DNA of 64,000 nt from J095 sp964517605 (lineage in GTDB: Bacteria > Chloroflexota > Anaerolineae > 4572-78 > J111). Positions 50,538 to 59,381 of this stretch are shown here, piece by piece. The notes beneath the pieces are model-generated. The model was not told the origin of the DNA. It did not search any database and saw only the letters and a program-made list of their open reading frames with translations. The DNA is taken from NCBI GenBank assembly GCA_964517605.1, contig CAZFCE010000020.1, forward strand, positions 1 to 64,000. Direction: 5' to 3'. Positions within the stretch are counted from its first letter, which is position 1; the number at the start of each line of letters is the position of its first letter. A program made the translations under genes and the position numbers.

Positions 50538-52919
50538 CTAAACCAGCCGTTTGATAATGGCTAACAAGTTGGTTTGGTCAAAACTGCTTTTGGTAATGTA
50601 GGCATCCGCGCCGGCATCAATCCCCCGCTCCCGGTCTTCTTGCGACCCCAGCGATGTGACCAGCACAATGGGCAGCTCGGCCAGTTTTTGGTCGGCCCGG
50701 ATTTTGGCCGTTAGCTCAAAGCCATCCATGCGCGGCATTTCAATGTCTGATACCAGCAGGTCAAAGTGATCGGTTTTGAGCGCGGTGAGAGCGTCAACGC
50801 CATCTACCGTGGTTTTTACCTGATAACCGGCCCCTTCGAGAATATTTTTTAGCAACATCCGCGAGGTGATGGAATCCTCGGCCACCAGAACGGATTTTTT
50901 TATTTTGACCGTTTCTGTGGTTACCGCCGGGCCGGGGCCGCGCCGCCCGTTTAACCGTTCCGCCGATTTGAGCAGATCCGGCACGTGCAAAATAGGCACC
51001 ACCTGGCCAGAGCCAAGCACGGTAGCGCCGGCCACGTTTCGCACTCTGGTTAGTTGTTTGCCCAGGCTTTTGGTAAGCACTTCCTGCTCGTTGATGATTC
51101 TGTCCACTACAAAGGCTTTGCGCCGGGCAACGGTACCCAAAATTAAAAGCTGCAAATAAGGCGATTCCTGACCGGCGGCCTGAACGGGCGGCATTTCCAG
51201 CACATCGGTTAGCCACGCCACGGGGATAACCCGGCCATCCAGTTCGATGACCGGCCGGTTTTGCACCACTTTTATGGCATCCTTTTTAAACCGGAGCGCC
51301 CGTTCTACGCCGGCGGTGGGGATAACAAAAGTGCGCCGGCCCGCCTCTATCAGCACGCCCCTAAAAGTAGCCACCGTTACCGGCAGGGTAATTTGAAAAG
51401 TGGTGCCAATGTGCGTAGCGGTAGATGCCTGAATTTTTCCGCCCAACTGCTCCACTTTTTCCTGCACAATGGCCATGCCCAGCCCCCGGCCCGACATATC
51501 GGTGATGATGGTGCTGGTAGAAACCGCCGAGCGATAAATGAGCGCCAGGGCTTCGGTCGGGTTCAGCAATTCGGCTTCTTGCGGCGAAAGGTAGCCTTGC
51601 TGAACTGCCGCCAGTTTTAATTTGTCCAGGTTAATGCCCGCGCCATCGTCAGAAATGATAATCTCGATTTTGCTGGCATCCAATTGCGAAACCGTAACTA
51701 TAATATGGCCCTGTTTGCTCTTTTTTTGCTTTTCCCGAATCACCGGCTTTTCGATGCCGTGGTCAATGCAGTTGCGCAATATGTGAATGAGCGGTGTTTT
51801 TACTTCTTCCAGAATCCGGCGGTCAATTTCTGTTTCGCTGCCTTTGATGGTTAGCTCAATTTCCTTGCCTTCGGCGCGGGCCAGGTCGCGGGTCATTTTG
51901 GGAAACGTGTCGAGCAGGGTTGAAAAGGGCAGCATCAAGCTATTTTTTACGCTTTCGAGTAAATTATCAACCATGCCGCCCACCGAGCGCTCTTCTTGCT
52001 CAATAAATTTGGTTAACACGTGCAGCCGGTCAATCAGCACTTCCATGTGCGCCCGGTTCCAATCCAAAAAATCCAGCAGCTTTACCAGCGGCGAAGTACC
52101 GCCGGTAAGCGCCTGCCGGCGGCTGTTTTGCTCGCAGTAGCGTTGCACGCGCTGTATTTCGGGAACGGCTTTGGCCCATTCTCGTTGCCACAAATCCAGC
52201 ATGCTGTCAATTTCGTGCAAATCGGTAACGTGTTGGTGAGTGGTTAATTTTACCGCCAGCAATTCTTCGGCTTGCAGCAACAGTTTGTCCAGTTTGGCCA
52301 CAGAGATTCTAACGGTATCGGCGGTAGCAGGTAATTTGCCCGTTACCGGCAGCGGCACCGGCGATTTTTCGGCGGACGGCGCGGGTTCTTCGCGTTGGGG
52401 CGCTTCGGCTTGGGGCGGCGATGGCAGCGCGGGCGGAGCCGGTTGCTCCGGGGCCGGGGCTTTGGCCGGCGGCCCGGCGGCGGGAGTTACGCGGGGCAAT
52501 GGGGCTGATTTGCCGCCGTTGGCAATCAGGCGGTTGAGCCGCTCCACCACTTCGGTGGTGGCGGTGGATTCTTCGCCTTCAGGTTGAGGCAGCAGCGCTT
52601 CGATGGTGTCCAGAGCCAGGTGCAGGGTATCGAACATGGCCGGCAGCGGCGTAAGTTTGCGCTGCTTCAGGGCAGAAAAAACATTTTCAATGGCCTGGCA
52701 GACTAATTCGACATCGCGTTTGTTAACGGCGCGGGCCGCTCCTTTAAGGCTGTGGGCTTCGCGGAAAATCCGCTCAATCAGCCGCATTTGGGTGTCGGGG
52801 TCGGGCGCTTTTTCCAATTCAAGCAAGCCGGCGGTGATGGACTTTAAATTTTCGTCGGCTTCTATTCTAAAAGTGGCCAGCAATTTTTTTAGAAATTCGC
52901 TATCTTTGGTGCTTGTCAC
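50538..52919 (-). CDS. cheA: Hybrid CheA kinase with C-terminal receiver domain
   Basis: 793 residues from a GTG (GGGTGA upstream). HPt domain (about 5-110; phospho-His in EAHSLKGAA), Pro/Ala-rich linker without a clear P2, dimerisation helices, HATPase (HILRNCIDHGIEKP, DDGAGI, GRGLGMAIV), a CheW-like domain (FVIPTAGVERAL) and a REC domain (about 670-793; LLVSDIEMPRMDG). Fusion of CheA with a receiver is common in systems that control type IV pili or non-motility outputs. No free CheY is present in the cluster. Confidence 0.95.
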   Translation of the reverse strand: MTSTKDSEFLKKLLATFRIEADENLKSITAGLLELEKAPDPDTQMRLIERIFREAHSLKGAARAVNKRDVELVCQAIENVFSALKQRKLTPLPAMFDTLHLALDTIEALLPQPEGEESTATTEVVERLNRLIANGGKSAPLPRVTPAAGPPAKAPAPEQPAPPALPSPPQAEAPQREEPAPSAEKSPVPLPVTGKLPATADTVRISVAKLDKLLLQAEELLAVKLTTHQHVTDLHEIDSMLDLWQREWAKAVPEIQRVQRYCEQNSRRQALTGGTSPLVKLLDFLDWNRAHMEVLIDRLHVLTKFIEQEERSVGGMVDNLLESVKNSLMLPFSTLLDTFPKMTRDLARAEGKEIELTIKGSETEIDRRILEEVKTPLIHILRNCIDHGIEKPVIREKQKKSKQGHIIVTVSQLDASKIEIIISDDGAGINLDKLKLAAVQQGYLSPQEAELLNPTEALALIYRSAVSTSTIITDMSGRGLGMAIVQEKVEQLGGKIQASTATHIGTTFQITLPVTVATFRGVLIEAGRRTFVIPTAGVERALRFKKDAIKVVQNRPVIELDGRVIPVAWLTDVLEMPPVQAAGQESPYLQLLILGTVARRKAFVVDRIINEQEVLTKSLGKQLTRVRNVAGATVLGSGQVVPILHVPDLLKSAERLNGRRGPGPAVTTETVKIKKSVLVAEDSITSRMLLKNILEGAGYQVKTTVDGVDALTALKTDHFDLLVSDIEMPRMDGFELTAKIRADQKLAELPIVLVTSLGSQEDRERGIDAGADAYITKSSFDQTNLLAIIKRLV

Positions 52920-52934
52920 GCTTGTTCACCCACA

Positions 52935-53552
52935 CTAAAACTCAACCTCTTCGTTCACCACCAGTTGCAGATCGGCCAAAATTTTTACCGGGTCAATAAT
53001 AATCAGCGGGTCGTTGGTGATGCCTTTGATGTAACCGCCGCGCGAGTCGGTGGCTGCCGTCAACGGCGCTTGAATACCGGCCACCGGGATGGCGCGAATG
53101 CCCTCAACGGCATCGGCCAGAATGGCCAGTTCCGTTTGGTCGGAATGGAGAATGATGATTTTCTTAAACTCGGTGTGATGATCCGGGGGCAGGTCAAAAA
53201 TGGCTTTCAGGTCAATCACCGGCAGAATTTGCCCCCGCACGTTCACAATGCCGGCTACAAATGGCGGGGTGCAAGGAATGGGCGTTAACTCCTTGAGCGA
53301 GTACACATCGCGGATGTGGGTTAGCTCAATGGCGTAGGTTACGCCGGATAAAAGAAAAGTGGTTACATCCAGGTAAGCGCCGGTTTCCGGGGCGGCCTCA
53401 AATACCTGGGCCAGGCTTTTGGCCCGGTTTTTCAGGCGCAGCCGCTTTTCTTCGGGCGAAGGGGTTACGTTCCGTTCGCTGAGGACGCGGGCCTGGTTTA
53501 ACCGGTTGTGGATTGCGGCCCAATTGATTGGGCGCATTTCATTTGCCGCCAC
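52935..53552 (-). CDS. cheW: CheW-like adaptor (long form)
   Basis: 205 residues from a GTG with GGAG at eight bases. An N-terminal extension of about 55 residues precedes the CheW domain (YAIELTHIRDVYSL, PFVAGIVNVRGQILPVIDLKAIF). It couples receptors to CheA. It is distinct from the second, shorter CheW at 57213. Confidence 0.9.
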   Translation of the reverse strand: MAANEMRPINWAAIHNRLNQARVLSERNVTPSPEEKRLRLKNRAKSLAQVFEAAPETGAYLDVTTFLLSGVTYAIELTHIRDVYSLKELTPIPCTPPFVAGIVNVRGQILPVIDLKAIFDLPPDHHTEFKKIIILHSDQTELAILADAVEGIRAIPVAGIQAPLTAATDSRGGYIKGITNDPLIIIDPVKILADLQLVVNEEVEF

Positions 53553-53570
53553 GGTGTTTACTCCAACGGG

Positions 53571-55646
53571 TTAACCGGCGTACCGGGCCACCAGGCTTTT
53601 TAGCTTTTGCCCCATGCCTTCCAGCGCGTAGGTGGCAGATTTTAGCTGCATAGAGCCTTCGACATTTTGGCTGCTGGCCTGGTTAATATTTTCCATAGCC
53701 ATGGCCACCTGATCCATGCCCACCAACTGCTGCTGGCTAGAGGCGGCAATTTGCGCCGCCGATTGCGCGGATTCGGTAATGCTTTCGGTGAGGGCCAAAA
53801 TGGCCGCGCCGGCTTCGGCGGCTTGCGTTAGCCCGGCTTCAACGGCCTTGCTGCCCTGTTCGGTGGCCATTACCGCCGTGCCGGTGGCTTTTTGAATATC
53901 GGTTAAAATGCGGCGCACCTGAGTGGTGGCCTGTTTGGATTGTTCGGCCAGGCTTTTGATTTCTTGCGCCACTACGGCAAAGCCTTTGCCCTGTTCGCCG
54001 GCTTTGGCGGCTTCGATGGCGGCGTTAACCGCCAGCAGGTTAGATTGTTCGGCCAGGTCGTCTACGGTGGCAATAATTTCGGCAATGGTTTGGCTTTGCT
54101 CGCTAAGTTTGACAATGCTTTCGGCAATGGCCTCCATGTGCTGCCCCACCCGGTTCATGCCGGTGATGGCCCGTTCTGAGGCTTCTTTGCCCAACTGGGA
54201 TTTTTGCAGCGCGCCGGTGGCAATTTCAGAAACATAACGGGCTTTTTCGGTTGTAATTTGGGCGGTTTGCCGCACCTCTTCGATGGTGGTGGTGGTTTCG
54301 CTTACCGAGGTGGCGGTTTCGGCGGAGTTGGTGGTAAGCTGGCTGGTGGTGGCCGAAATCTGGCTAATCGAGGCGGCCAGCACGTTAGAACTGTTCACAA
54401 TCTCGTGGATTTGTTCGCGCAGGTTGGCCACCATTTGGGCAAAGGCGTTGCCCAGCGCATCTTTATCGGATTGCGGGCGCACATCGGTGGCAAGGTTGCC
54501 CTGGGCCAGTTTGTTGGCGGCGGCAACCATCTGCTCCAGGTAGACAATCATCTTTTTAAAGGCATCGGCCATAAGCCCAATTTCGTCGCGCCGGTTAATG
54601 TTCAGGGTTTGGCTCACGTCGCCCTCGGCAATGAGCCGGGCGGCCTGGGTTACTTGCGCCAGCGGTTTGGTAATGCTCCGCGAAATAACCAGGCCCAATG
54701 CCACTCCGGCAATGATAGAGCCAACCATCACCCCTAACACCAGGTTGCGGGTTTGGGCTACCAGCGCGTGGGTTTCCTGGCTGGCGGCGGCAAAATCCTG
54801 GGTAACGCCCGCCGATATTTCCAGACCGGTTTGGCGCACCTGCGGCCCGATAACGCTTAACTTGTCGTTAAATAGCTGGTTTTGCCGGGCATAATCGGAT
54901 TGAAGGGCGTTGAAACCGTCGTGGTAGGCTTGCGTGGCGGTTTGGATTTCGCTCAGCAGAATGCGGTGCGACGCCAGTTGAATTTTTTCGGCCAACGCTG
55001 CGGCATCGGTTTGGTATTGTTGATAGGCTTCATTAAATTTTTGCGTCCACTGTTCATCGCCATCTTCCAGATATTTGTAGGCATTGAGGCGCATTAACAA
55101 AAAATCCCGTTGCGCATCGCCGGTCAGCCGGGCTATCTCCAGATTGTTGTTGTCGGCGGCGGCGTTTTGGCGCAGCCGATCCAGTTTTTCTTCGGCCAGC
55201 GGCCCCTGCACATCGAGGATGCTGGTTTTGGTGTTTTCTCGTTTGGTGATTAGCCGGGTAATTTCCGTAAAATCGGTGGCGTACTCATCAACCCCGGTTT
55301 TTACGCTGGCCAACTTGGTTGCCCGGCTTTCGGTGGTCATAATTGTTTCGGCTTCGGCCAGAATGGTTTTGAACCCCTCTATTTCCTGGTTAAATTGTTT
55401 TGCGTCTTCCGGGTTGGGCCGGTTGATGTATTTGACGGCATACAACCGGATAGCCCAGATTTGCGACACAAACTGGTCGGCCAGGTGTTGTTGCTTGGCG
55501 GCGTTATCGGCCAGGTAGGTAACGGTGCTGTCAATCGCGTTAACCCGAATGATGGCCACCACGCCCACAATTACCAGCAAAACCAACGCCAAAATGTAGC
55601 CGGTTAAAATTTTGGTGCCAACTTTTAAATCATTAAGGTTGAACAT
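53571..55646 (-). CDS. Methyl-accepting chemotaxis protein
   Basis: 691 residues. TM1 (about 12-33), a helical ectodomain of about 270 residues (4HB-type), TM2 (about 303-325), HAMP (about 326-380) with a second HAMP-like segment, then the signalling domain with the conserved tip EQSNLLAVNAAIEAA and GKGFAVVAQEI. Sole receptor of the cluster. Ligand unknown. Confidence 0.95.
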   Translation of the reverse strand: MFNLNDLKVGTKILTGYILALVLLVIVGVVAIIRVNAIDSTVTYLADNAAKQQHLADQFVSQIWAIRLYAVKYINRPNPEDAKQFNQEIEGFKTILAEAETIMTTESRATKLASVKTGVDEYATDFTEITRLITKRENTKTSILDVQGPLAEEKLDRLRQNAAADNNNLEIARLTGDAQRDFLLMRLNAYKYLEDGDEQWTQKFNEAYQQYQTDAAALAEKIQLASHRILLSEIQTATQAYHDGFNALQSDYARQNQLFNDKLSVIGPQVRQTGLEISAGVTQDFAAASQETHALVAQTRNLVLGVMVGSIIAGVALGLVISRSITKPLAQVTQAARLIAEGDVSQTLNINRRDEIGLMADAFKKMIVYLEQMVAAANKLAQGNLATDVRPQSDKDALGNAFAQMVANLREQIHEIVNSSNVLAASISQISATTSQLTTNSAETATSVSETTTTIEEVRQTAQITTEKARYVSEIATGALQKSQLGKEASERAITGMNRVGQHMEAIAESIVKLSEQSQTIAEIIATVDDLAEQSNLLAVNAAIEAAKAGEQGKGFAVVAQEIKSLAEQSKQATTQVRRILTDIQKATGTAVMATEQGSKAVEAGLTQAAEAGAAILALTESITESAQSAAQIAASSQQQLVGMDQVAMAMENINQASSQNVEGSMQLKSATYALEGMGQKLKSLVARYAG

Positions 55647-55682
55647 AGATTCCTCGCAGTTTTGGGTAAATACTGCCGTAAA

Positions 55683-57200
55683 CTATTTGAGCATGGCCTG
55701 GATAATATCCGTTAACTGGCCGGCTGTCATATTTTCCGAGCCGTACAGCACGGTATCCGGGGTAAGGTTTTTTAAAGCACGTAGCGTGTTATCAAAATGC
55801 CGGGCGGCCTCCTGGCGTTTGCCTTGCTGGTGCGCCAGGTTGCCCAGCGCCATCATCGCCAGCGAAAAATTAGGTTCCAGGTATAGCGCCTGTTTAAAAA
55901 CCCGAATCGCCTCGTTGATATCGCCCTGCTCTTGCAAAATGTTGCCCAACAAATAGTAGTGAACGGGGTTGAGCTTATCCACAGCAATGACCTGCTCGCC
56001 CCAGCGCCGGGCCTCGCTGAGTTGCCCCTGGTTGGCGTAGGCTTTTACCAGCAGCAACAACGCTTCGGCGTGAAACGGTGGGCGAGGCCGGTTATCGGTA
56101 CCCGGATTGGCTGCGATGGTTTGAAGCCTGGTAATGGCTTCGGGGTAGCGGCCCTGCTGATACAGTTTGAGCGCGTCGCGGTACAGCGTCTCGGCGTTGG
56201 CGGCGGGCGGTTCGGTTGGGCTGGGAGCCGGTGCCGGCGGTTGCGGTGCGGACGGGCGCGGCGTTTCGGCGGGTGGTTGCGCTTGCGGGGGCAATAGCGT
56301 TGGGCGCTGTTTTTTTGGTATTGGGGAGAGCGTTGGGGCCGGGGCGGCGGTTTTATCTTTTTGGTATAACACTACATCGGCCATTTTTACCGGGTTAAAC
56401 TGCGGGTAATACTGGGTGGAGGTTTCGGTGGAACTAACCACCAGCACGCCGCCTTCGGCCAGCGACCGGTAAAAACGGTCAACCACGCTTTTGATCCCGT
56501 TCTGGTCAAAGTAAATCAACACATTGCGGCAAAAAATAACATCCAGCGCCACAGTGTCGTTTAAAAAAGAAGGGTAGGTGTCTTCAATCAGGTTGAGCGA
56601 GAAGAATGTGACCCGGTTTTTTATGTGTGAGGCCAGCAGGTATTCGCCCGTATCCTGTTTGGTAAAGTATTGCTCTTTAACCCAGGCCGGCGTATCCCTA
56701 AAAGACCAATCCCGGTAACGGGCATCGCGGGCTTTTTGCAAAAAGCGGGGGTTGATGTCGCTGGCCAAAATGGTTATTTTCCAATCGGCCAGGGAGGGAA
56801 AGTATTTGTCTAGCAAAATGGCTATGGAATACGGCTCTTCGCCGGTGCAGCAGCCGGCGCTCCAAAGGCGCACCTGCCGCGAACCGTTCTGGCGGGCGTG
56901 GATTAACGGCGGCAGCACGGTGTTTTGCAGCGCATCAAGGGCGCTCTTTTCCCGAAAAAAGTAGGTTTCGCCGATGGTTAAGTGGTCGGCTAGCGTTTCA
57001 ATTTGAGCGCCGGTTAGCGGCGATGAAACCAGCCATTGAATGCAGGCTTCAGCATCGTTTTCAAACCCAAAATCTTCGGCGGCCCGCGCTATGCCCCGCG
57101 CCAAATCGGGCCAGCGTTTTGGGGGAAAGTGCAGCCCCAGTCGCGTGTTTACAAAGGCGCTAATCTGCGCCAACAACGTATGAGAAAGGCTGTTGTGCAT
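55683..57200 (-). CDS. cheR: CheR methyltransferase with C-terminal TPR domain
   Basis: 505 residues. CheR N and C domains (about 1-270) with the SAM-binding WSAGCCTGEEPYSIAI, VIFCRNVLIYF and VSSTETS. A Pro-rich linker (about 290-330) leads to TPRs (about 335-480; YRDALKLYQQGRYPEAI, YYLLGNILQEQGDINEAI). It methylates receptor glutamates; TPR fusions are known in alternative-function chemosensory systems. Confidence 0.95.
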   Translation of the reverse strand: MHNSLSHTLLAQISAFVNTRLGLHFPPKRWPDLARGIARAAEDFGFENDAEACIQWLVSSPLTGAQIETLADHLTIGETYFFREKSALDALQNTVLPPLIHARQNGSRQVRLWSAGCCTGEEPYSIAILLDKYFPSLADWKITILASDINPRFLQKARDARYRDWSFRDTPAWVKEQYFTKQDTGEYLLASHIKNRVTFFSLNLIEDTYPSFLNDTVALDVIFCRNVLIYFDQNGIKSVVDRFYRSLAEGGVLVVSSTETSTQYYPQFNPVKMADVVLYQKDKTAAPAPTLSPIPKKQRPTLLPPQAQPPAETPRPSAPQPPAPAPSPTEPPAANAETLYRDALKLYQQGRYPEAITRLQTIAANPGTDNRPRPPFHAEALLLLVKAYANQGQLSEARRWGEQVIAVDKLNPVHYYLLGNILQEQGDINEAIRVFKQALYLEPNFSLAMMALGNLAHQQGKRQEAARHFDNTLRALKNLTPDTVLYGSENMTAGQLTDIIQAMLK

Positions 57201-57212
57201 ATTTGCCAGTTC

Positions 57213-57662
57213 CTACAGGGTTGTGGCCAACCATTCCTCTTCTTTGAGCGAAAGGAGTTGATCCGCATTCTGGATAAAAATTAAACCGTCGGCGGTTTTT
57301 ACGCCGCCCTCAAGCCGGGTTACGTTAGAAAAAACATCTTCAGCCGCAATCAACGCCCGCATCGCCGGCTCGATGATGCCCCGCACTTCATCCACCACAA
57401 AGGCCACGCGGCGCTGCTGCGAGCGGGCAATCACCAACTGGTCGGCCAGCCCAAGCTCGCGCTCCGGCAGGCCCAGCCGCCGCCGGATGTTAACTACCGG
57501 CACAATTACGCCGTGCACGTTGATTACCCCCCAAATGGCCGGCGGCGATTGGGGCAACGGCGTTATTTCTACCGCTCTGACCACCCGCTCTACGGCAACC
57601 AGTGGCAACGCATACGATTGTTCATCTAATATAAAAAGGATGTATTGAAGCGGACTGTTCAT
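57213..57662 (-). CDS. cheW: CheW-like adaptor (short form), first gene of the operon
   Basis: 149 residues: LFILDEQSYALPLVAVERVV, WGVINVHGVIVPVVNIRRRLGL. No clear ribosome site upstream. It begins the leftward chemosensory operon. Two adaptors in one cluster allow different receptor and CheA connections. Confidence 0.9.
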   Translation of the reverse strand: MNSPLQYILFILDEQSYALPLVAVERVVRAVEITPLPQSPPAIWGVINVHGVIVPVVNIRRRLGLPERELGLADQLVIARSQQRRVAFVVDEVRGIIEPAMRALIAAEDVFSNVTRLEGGVKTADGLIFIQNADQLLSLKEEEWLATTL

Positions 57663-57795
57663 AAAACCGGGTTGGTCTTTAATTTTTTATAACAAAATAT
57701 CCAATGATAATCTATTATAGCCATTATAAGCCATTTGGGATGTAAATTCCACGTTAATGAACGCGCATGGGAGCTAGCCAAAATGGCCCAAAAGC

Positions 57796-57835
57796 ATAAT
57801 CACCTTTCTTTTCAAATGGAAAGAAAGGTGATTAT
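57796..57835. terminator. Perfect 16-bp stem-loop upstream of the chemosensory operon
   Basis: 57796-57811 pairs exactly with 57820-57835, eight-base loop. It ends the beta-helix gene transcript (minus strand), but the following bases (GCTTTTGGG) are a poor U-tract. Confidence 0.6.
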
Positions 57836-57896
57836 CAAAGAGCGATGCGGCTGCCGCCCGGATTTTAACGTGGCGTTTTTGGAATTGATCAAAACC

Positions 57897-59297
57897 TTAG
57901 CTGGTCGGTTTTAGGTATCCGCCGCCGTTTAGGGTGTAGGTTTGGCCGCCCAGCGCAGAGCACGCGCCGGAGTTGTAATAAACGGTGTGGCCGTTGCCGG
58001 TGATATTGGTCATGGTCGTTCCGGCGATTCCATCGGGATTGGTCAGGCAGGTCAGGTATGAATCCCCGGTAACGTTCCAAACGCTGGTTGAGTCCAGAAC
58101 CAGTCTTGTCAATTTGGCGGTGTTGGCCGAGTTGATGGTGCCGGTTAGGGTTGAACTGTTTTTGAGCGTGGCGGTAATGGCGCTGGAGCTGTCGGCGACC
58201 ATATTGCCGGTTAAGGTTTGGCTATCGGCGGTGAGGATTACCGTGCCGCCGTTTGAGCCGCTGGTGCCCCAGTTGCCGGTACTTGCCTTTAGCAGCGTTC
58301 CCGACGCGGCTGTAACCGTTGCTCCCTTTAAAGTGATTATCCCGGTTGAGTTGGTTACATAAAACAGCGGGCCGCTGGTGGCGGTGTACGCCAGCAAACC
58401 GCCCGTCATTTTAAAGGCTCCGTCCGTGCCTTCGGCATCGCCGGAGAAACTTTGATAGATTAAAACTCCCCATTTGCTCTCTTTGCTGGAGGTAAGGGTG
58501 GTGTTGGTTAAGGTGATGGAGTTGGCCCCTTCGATGACGGCGGCTTCGGCGCCAGTGGCGGTAATGGCGGCGCTGGTGACCATAATACTGCCCGTGGAAT
58601 AGATGCCGGGCGAGTCCTGCCCTGATGTGCTTACGGCTCCGCCGGTAACGGTGATGGTGCCGCTGCCCCGGTCGGTGGCAATCGCCCCGGAATTGGCCCC
58701 GGCGGTAGACATATCTACGTTGGTCAGGGTTAGTTTGCCGCCGTTGGTGGCCATTACCGCGTGAGCATATTGGCCGGTGGCGGTAATTTTTACATTGGAT
58801 AACGTCGCCGCCGAACCGCTACCTTCGGCAAAAACGCCGTTCGCGCCGGAGCCGCTGGTAGTTACCGAACTGCCGGAAAGGTTGATGTTGCCGGCTCCGT
58901 TGGCCAGCACCGCCGCGTTAAGGCCGTAAAAACTGCTGTTATCGGATGAAGAACTGTTGCCGCTGGTGGTAATGGTTGAATCGGACAGGTTAAATGTGCC
59001 GCTACTGGTAACATAAACCGCGGATTTATCATTGGTAGAGGTGCAATAGGTTTGGCCGGTTTTGGTTACGGTGCCGCCGCTCTGGCTGTAGACGTTTGAG
59101 GTGCAGGCGGTGGTTGGGGTACTGGTCGGTGTGGGGGTGCTGGTTGGAGTGGCCGTGCCGGTTGAGGTTGGGGTAATGCCATTCTGTTGCACAATGGGCA
59201 GGTAGATGGTGGTGTCATCGGCTAATACCCGCATGGTCGCCGCCATAAACAAGAAAATAGCTATACTCAGCGCCAAAGATTGTAATTTTTTGTTCAT
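57897..59297 (-). CDS. Secreted right-handed beta-helix protein
   Basis: 466 residues. Signal peptide (1-27, cleaving after LA), a Thr/Pro stalk (about 45-60), then repeated strands of a pectate-lyase-like helix: AVYVTSSGTFNLSDSTITTSG, NINLSGSSVTTSGSGANGVF, PGIYSTGSIMV. No catalytic motif. It is paralogous to the adjacent upstream gene almost end to end, and the last 155 bases are nearly identical between them. No outer-membrane barrel or sortase motif, so it is either released or held non-covalently. Confidence 0.8.
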   Translation of the reverse strand: MNKKLQSLALSIAIFLFMAATMRVLADDTTIYLPIVQQNGITPTSTGTATPTSTPTPTSTPTTACTSNVYSQSGGTVTKTGQTYCTSTNDKSAVYVTSSGTFNLSDSTITTSGNSSSSDNSSFYGLNAAVLANGAGNINLSGSSVTTSGSGANGVFAEGSGSAATLSNVKITATGQYAHAVMATNGGKLTLTNVDMSTAGANSGAIATDRGSGTITVTGGAVSTSGQDSPGIYSTGSIMVTSAAITATGAEAAVIEGANSITLTNTTLTSSKESKWGVLIYQSFSGDAEGTDGAFKMTGGLLAYTATSGPLFYVTNSTGIITLKGATVTAASGTLLKASTGNWGTSGSNGGTVILTADSQTLTGNMVADSSSAITATLKNSSTLTGTINSANTAKLTRLVLDSTSVWNVTGDSYLTCLTNPDGIAGTTMTNITGNGHTVYYNSGACSALGGQTYTLNGGGYLKPTS

Positions 59298-59309
59298 AAA
59301 AGCTATTTG

Positions 59310-59346
59310 CCTTCCTGGAAACTAATTTGAGCAGCTTCCAGGAAGG
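59310..59346 (-). promoter_or_regulatory. Hairpin that would hide the ribosome site of the beta-helix gene
   Basis: On the minus strand CCTTCCTGGAA (59346-59336) pairs exactly with TTCCAGGAAGG (59320-59310). The GGAAGG in the second arm, 12 bases before the ATG at 59297, is the only Shine-Dalgarno candidate. On the plus strand the same stem is followed by T6. Confidence 0.5.
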
Positions 59347-59381
59347 TTTTTTCCCTTACAACCGATTTAAGAATTACATTT

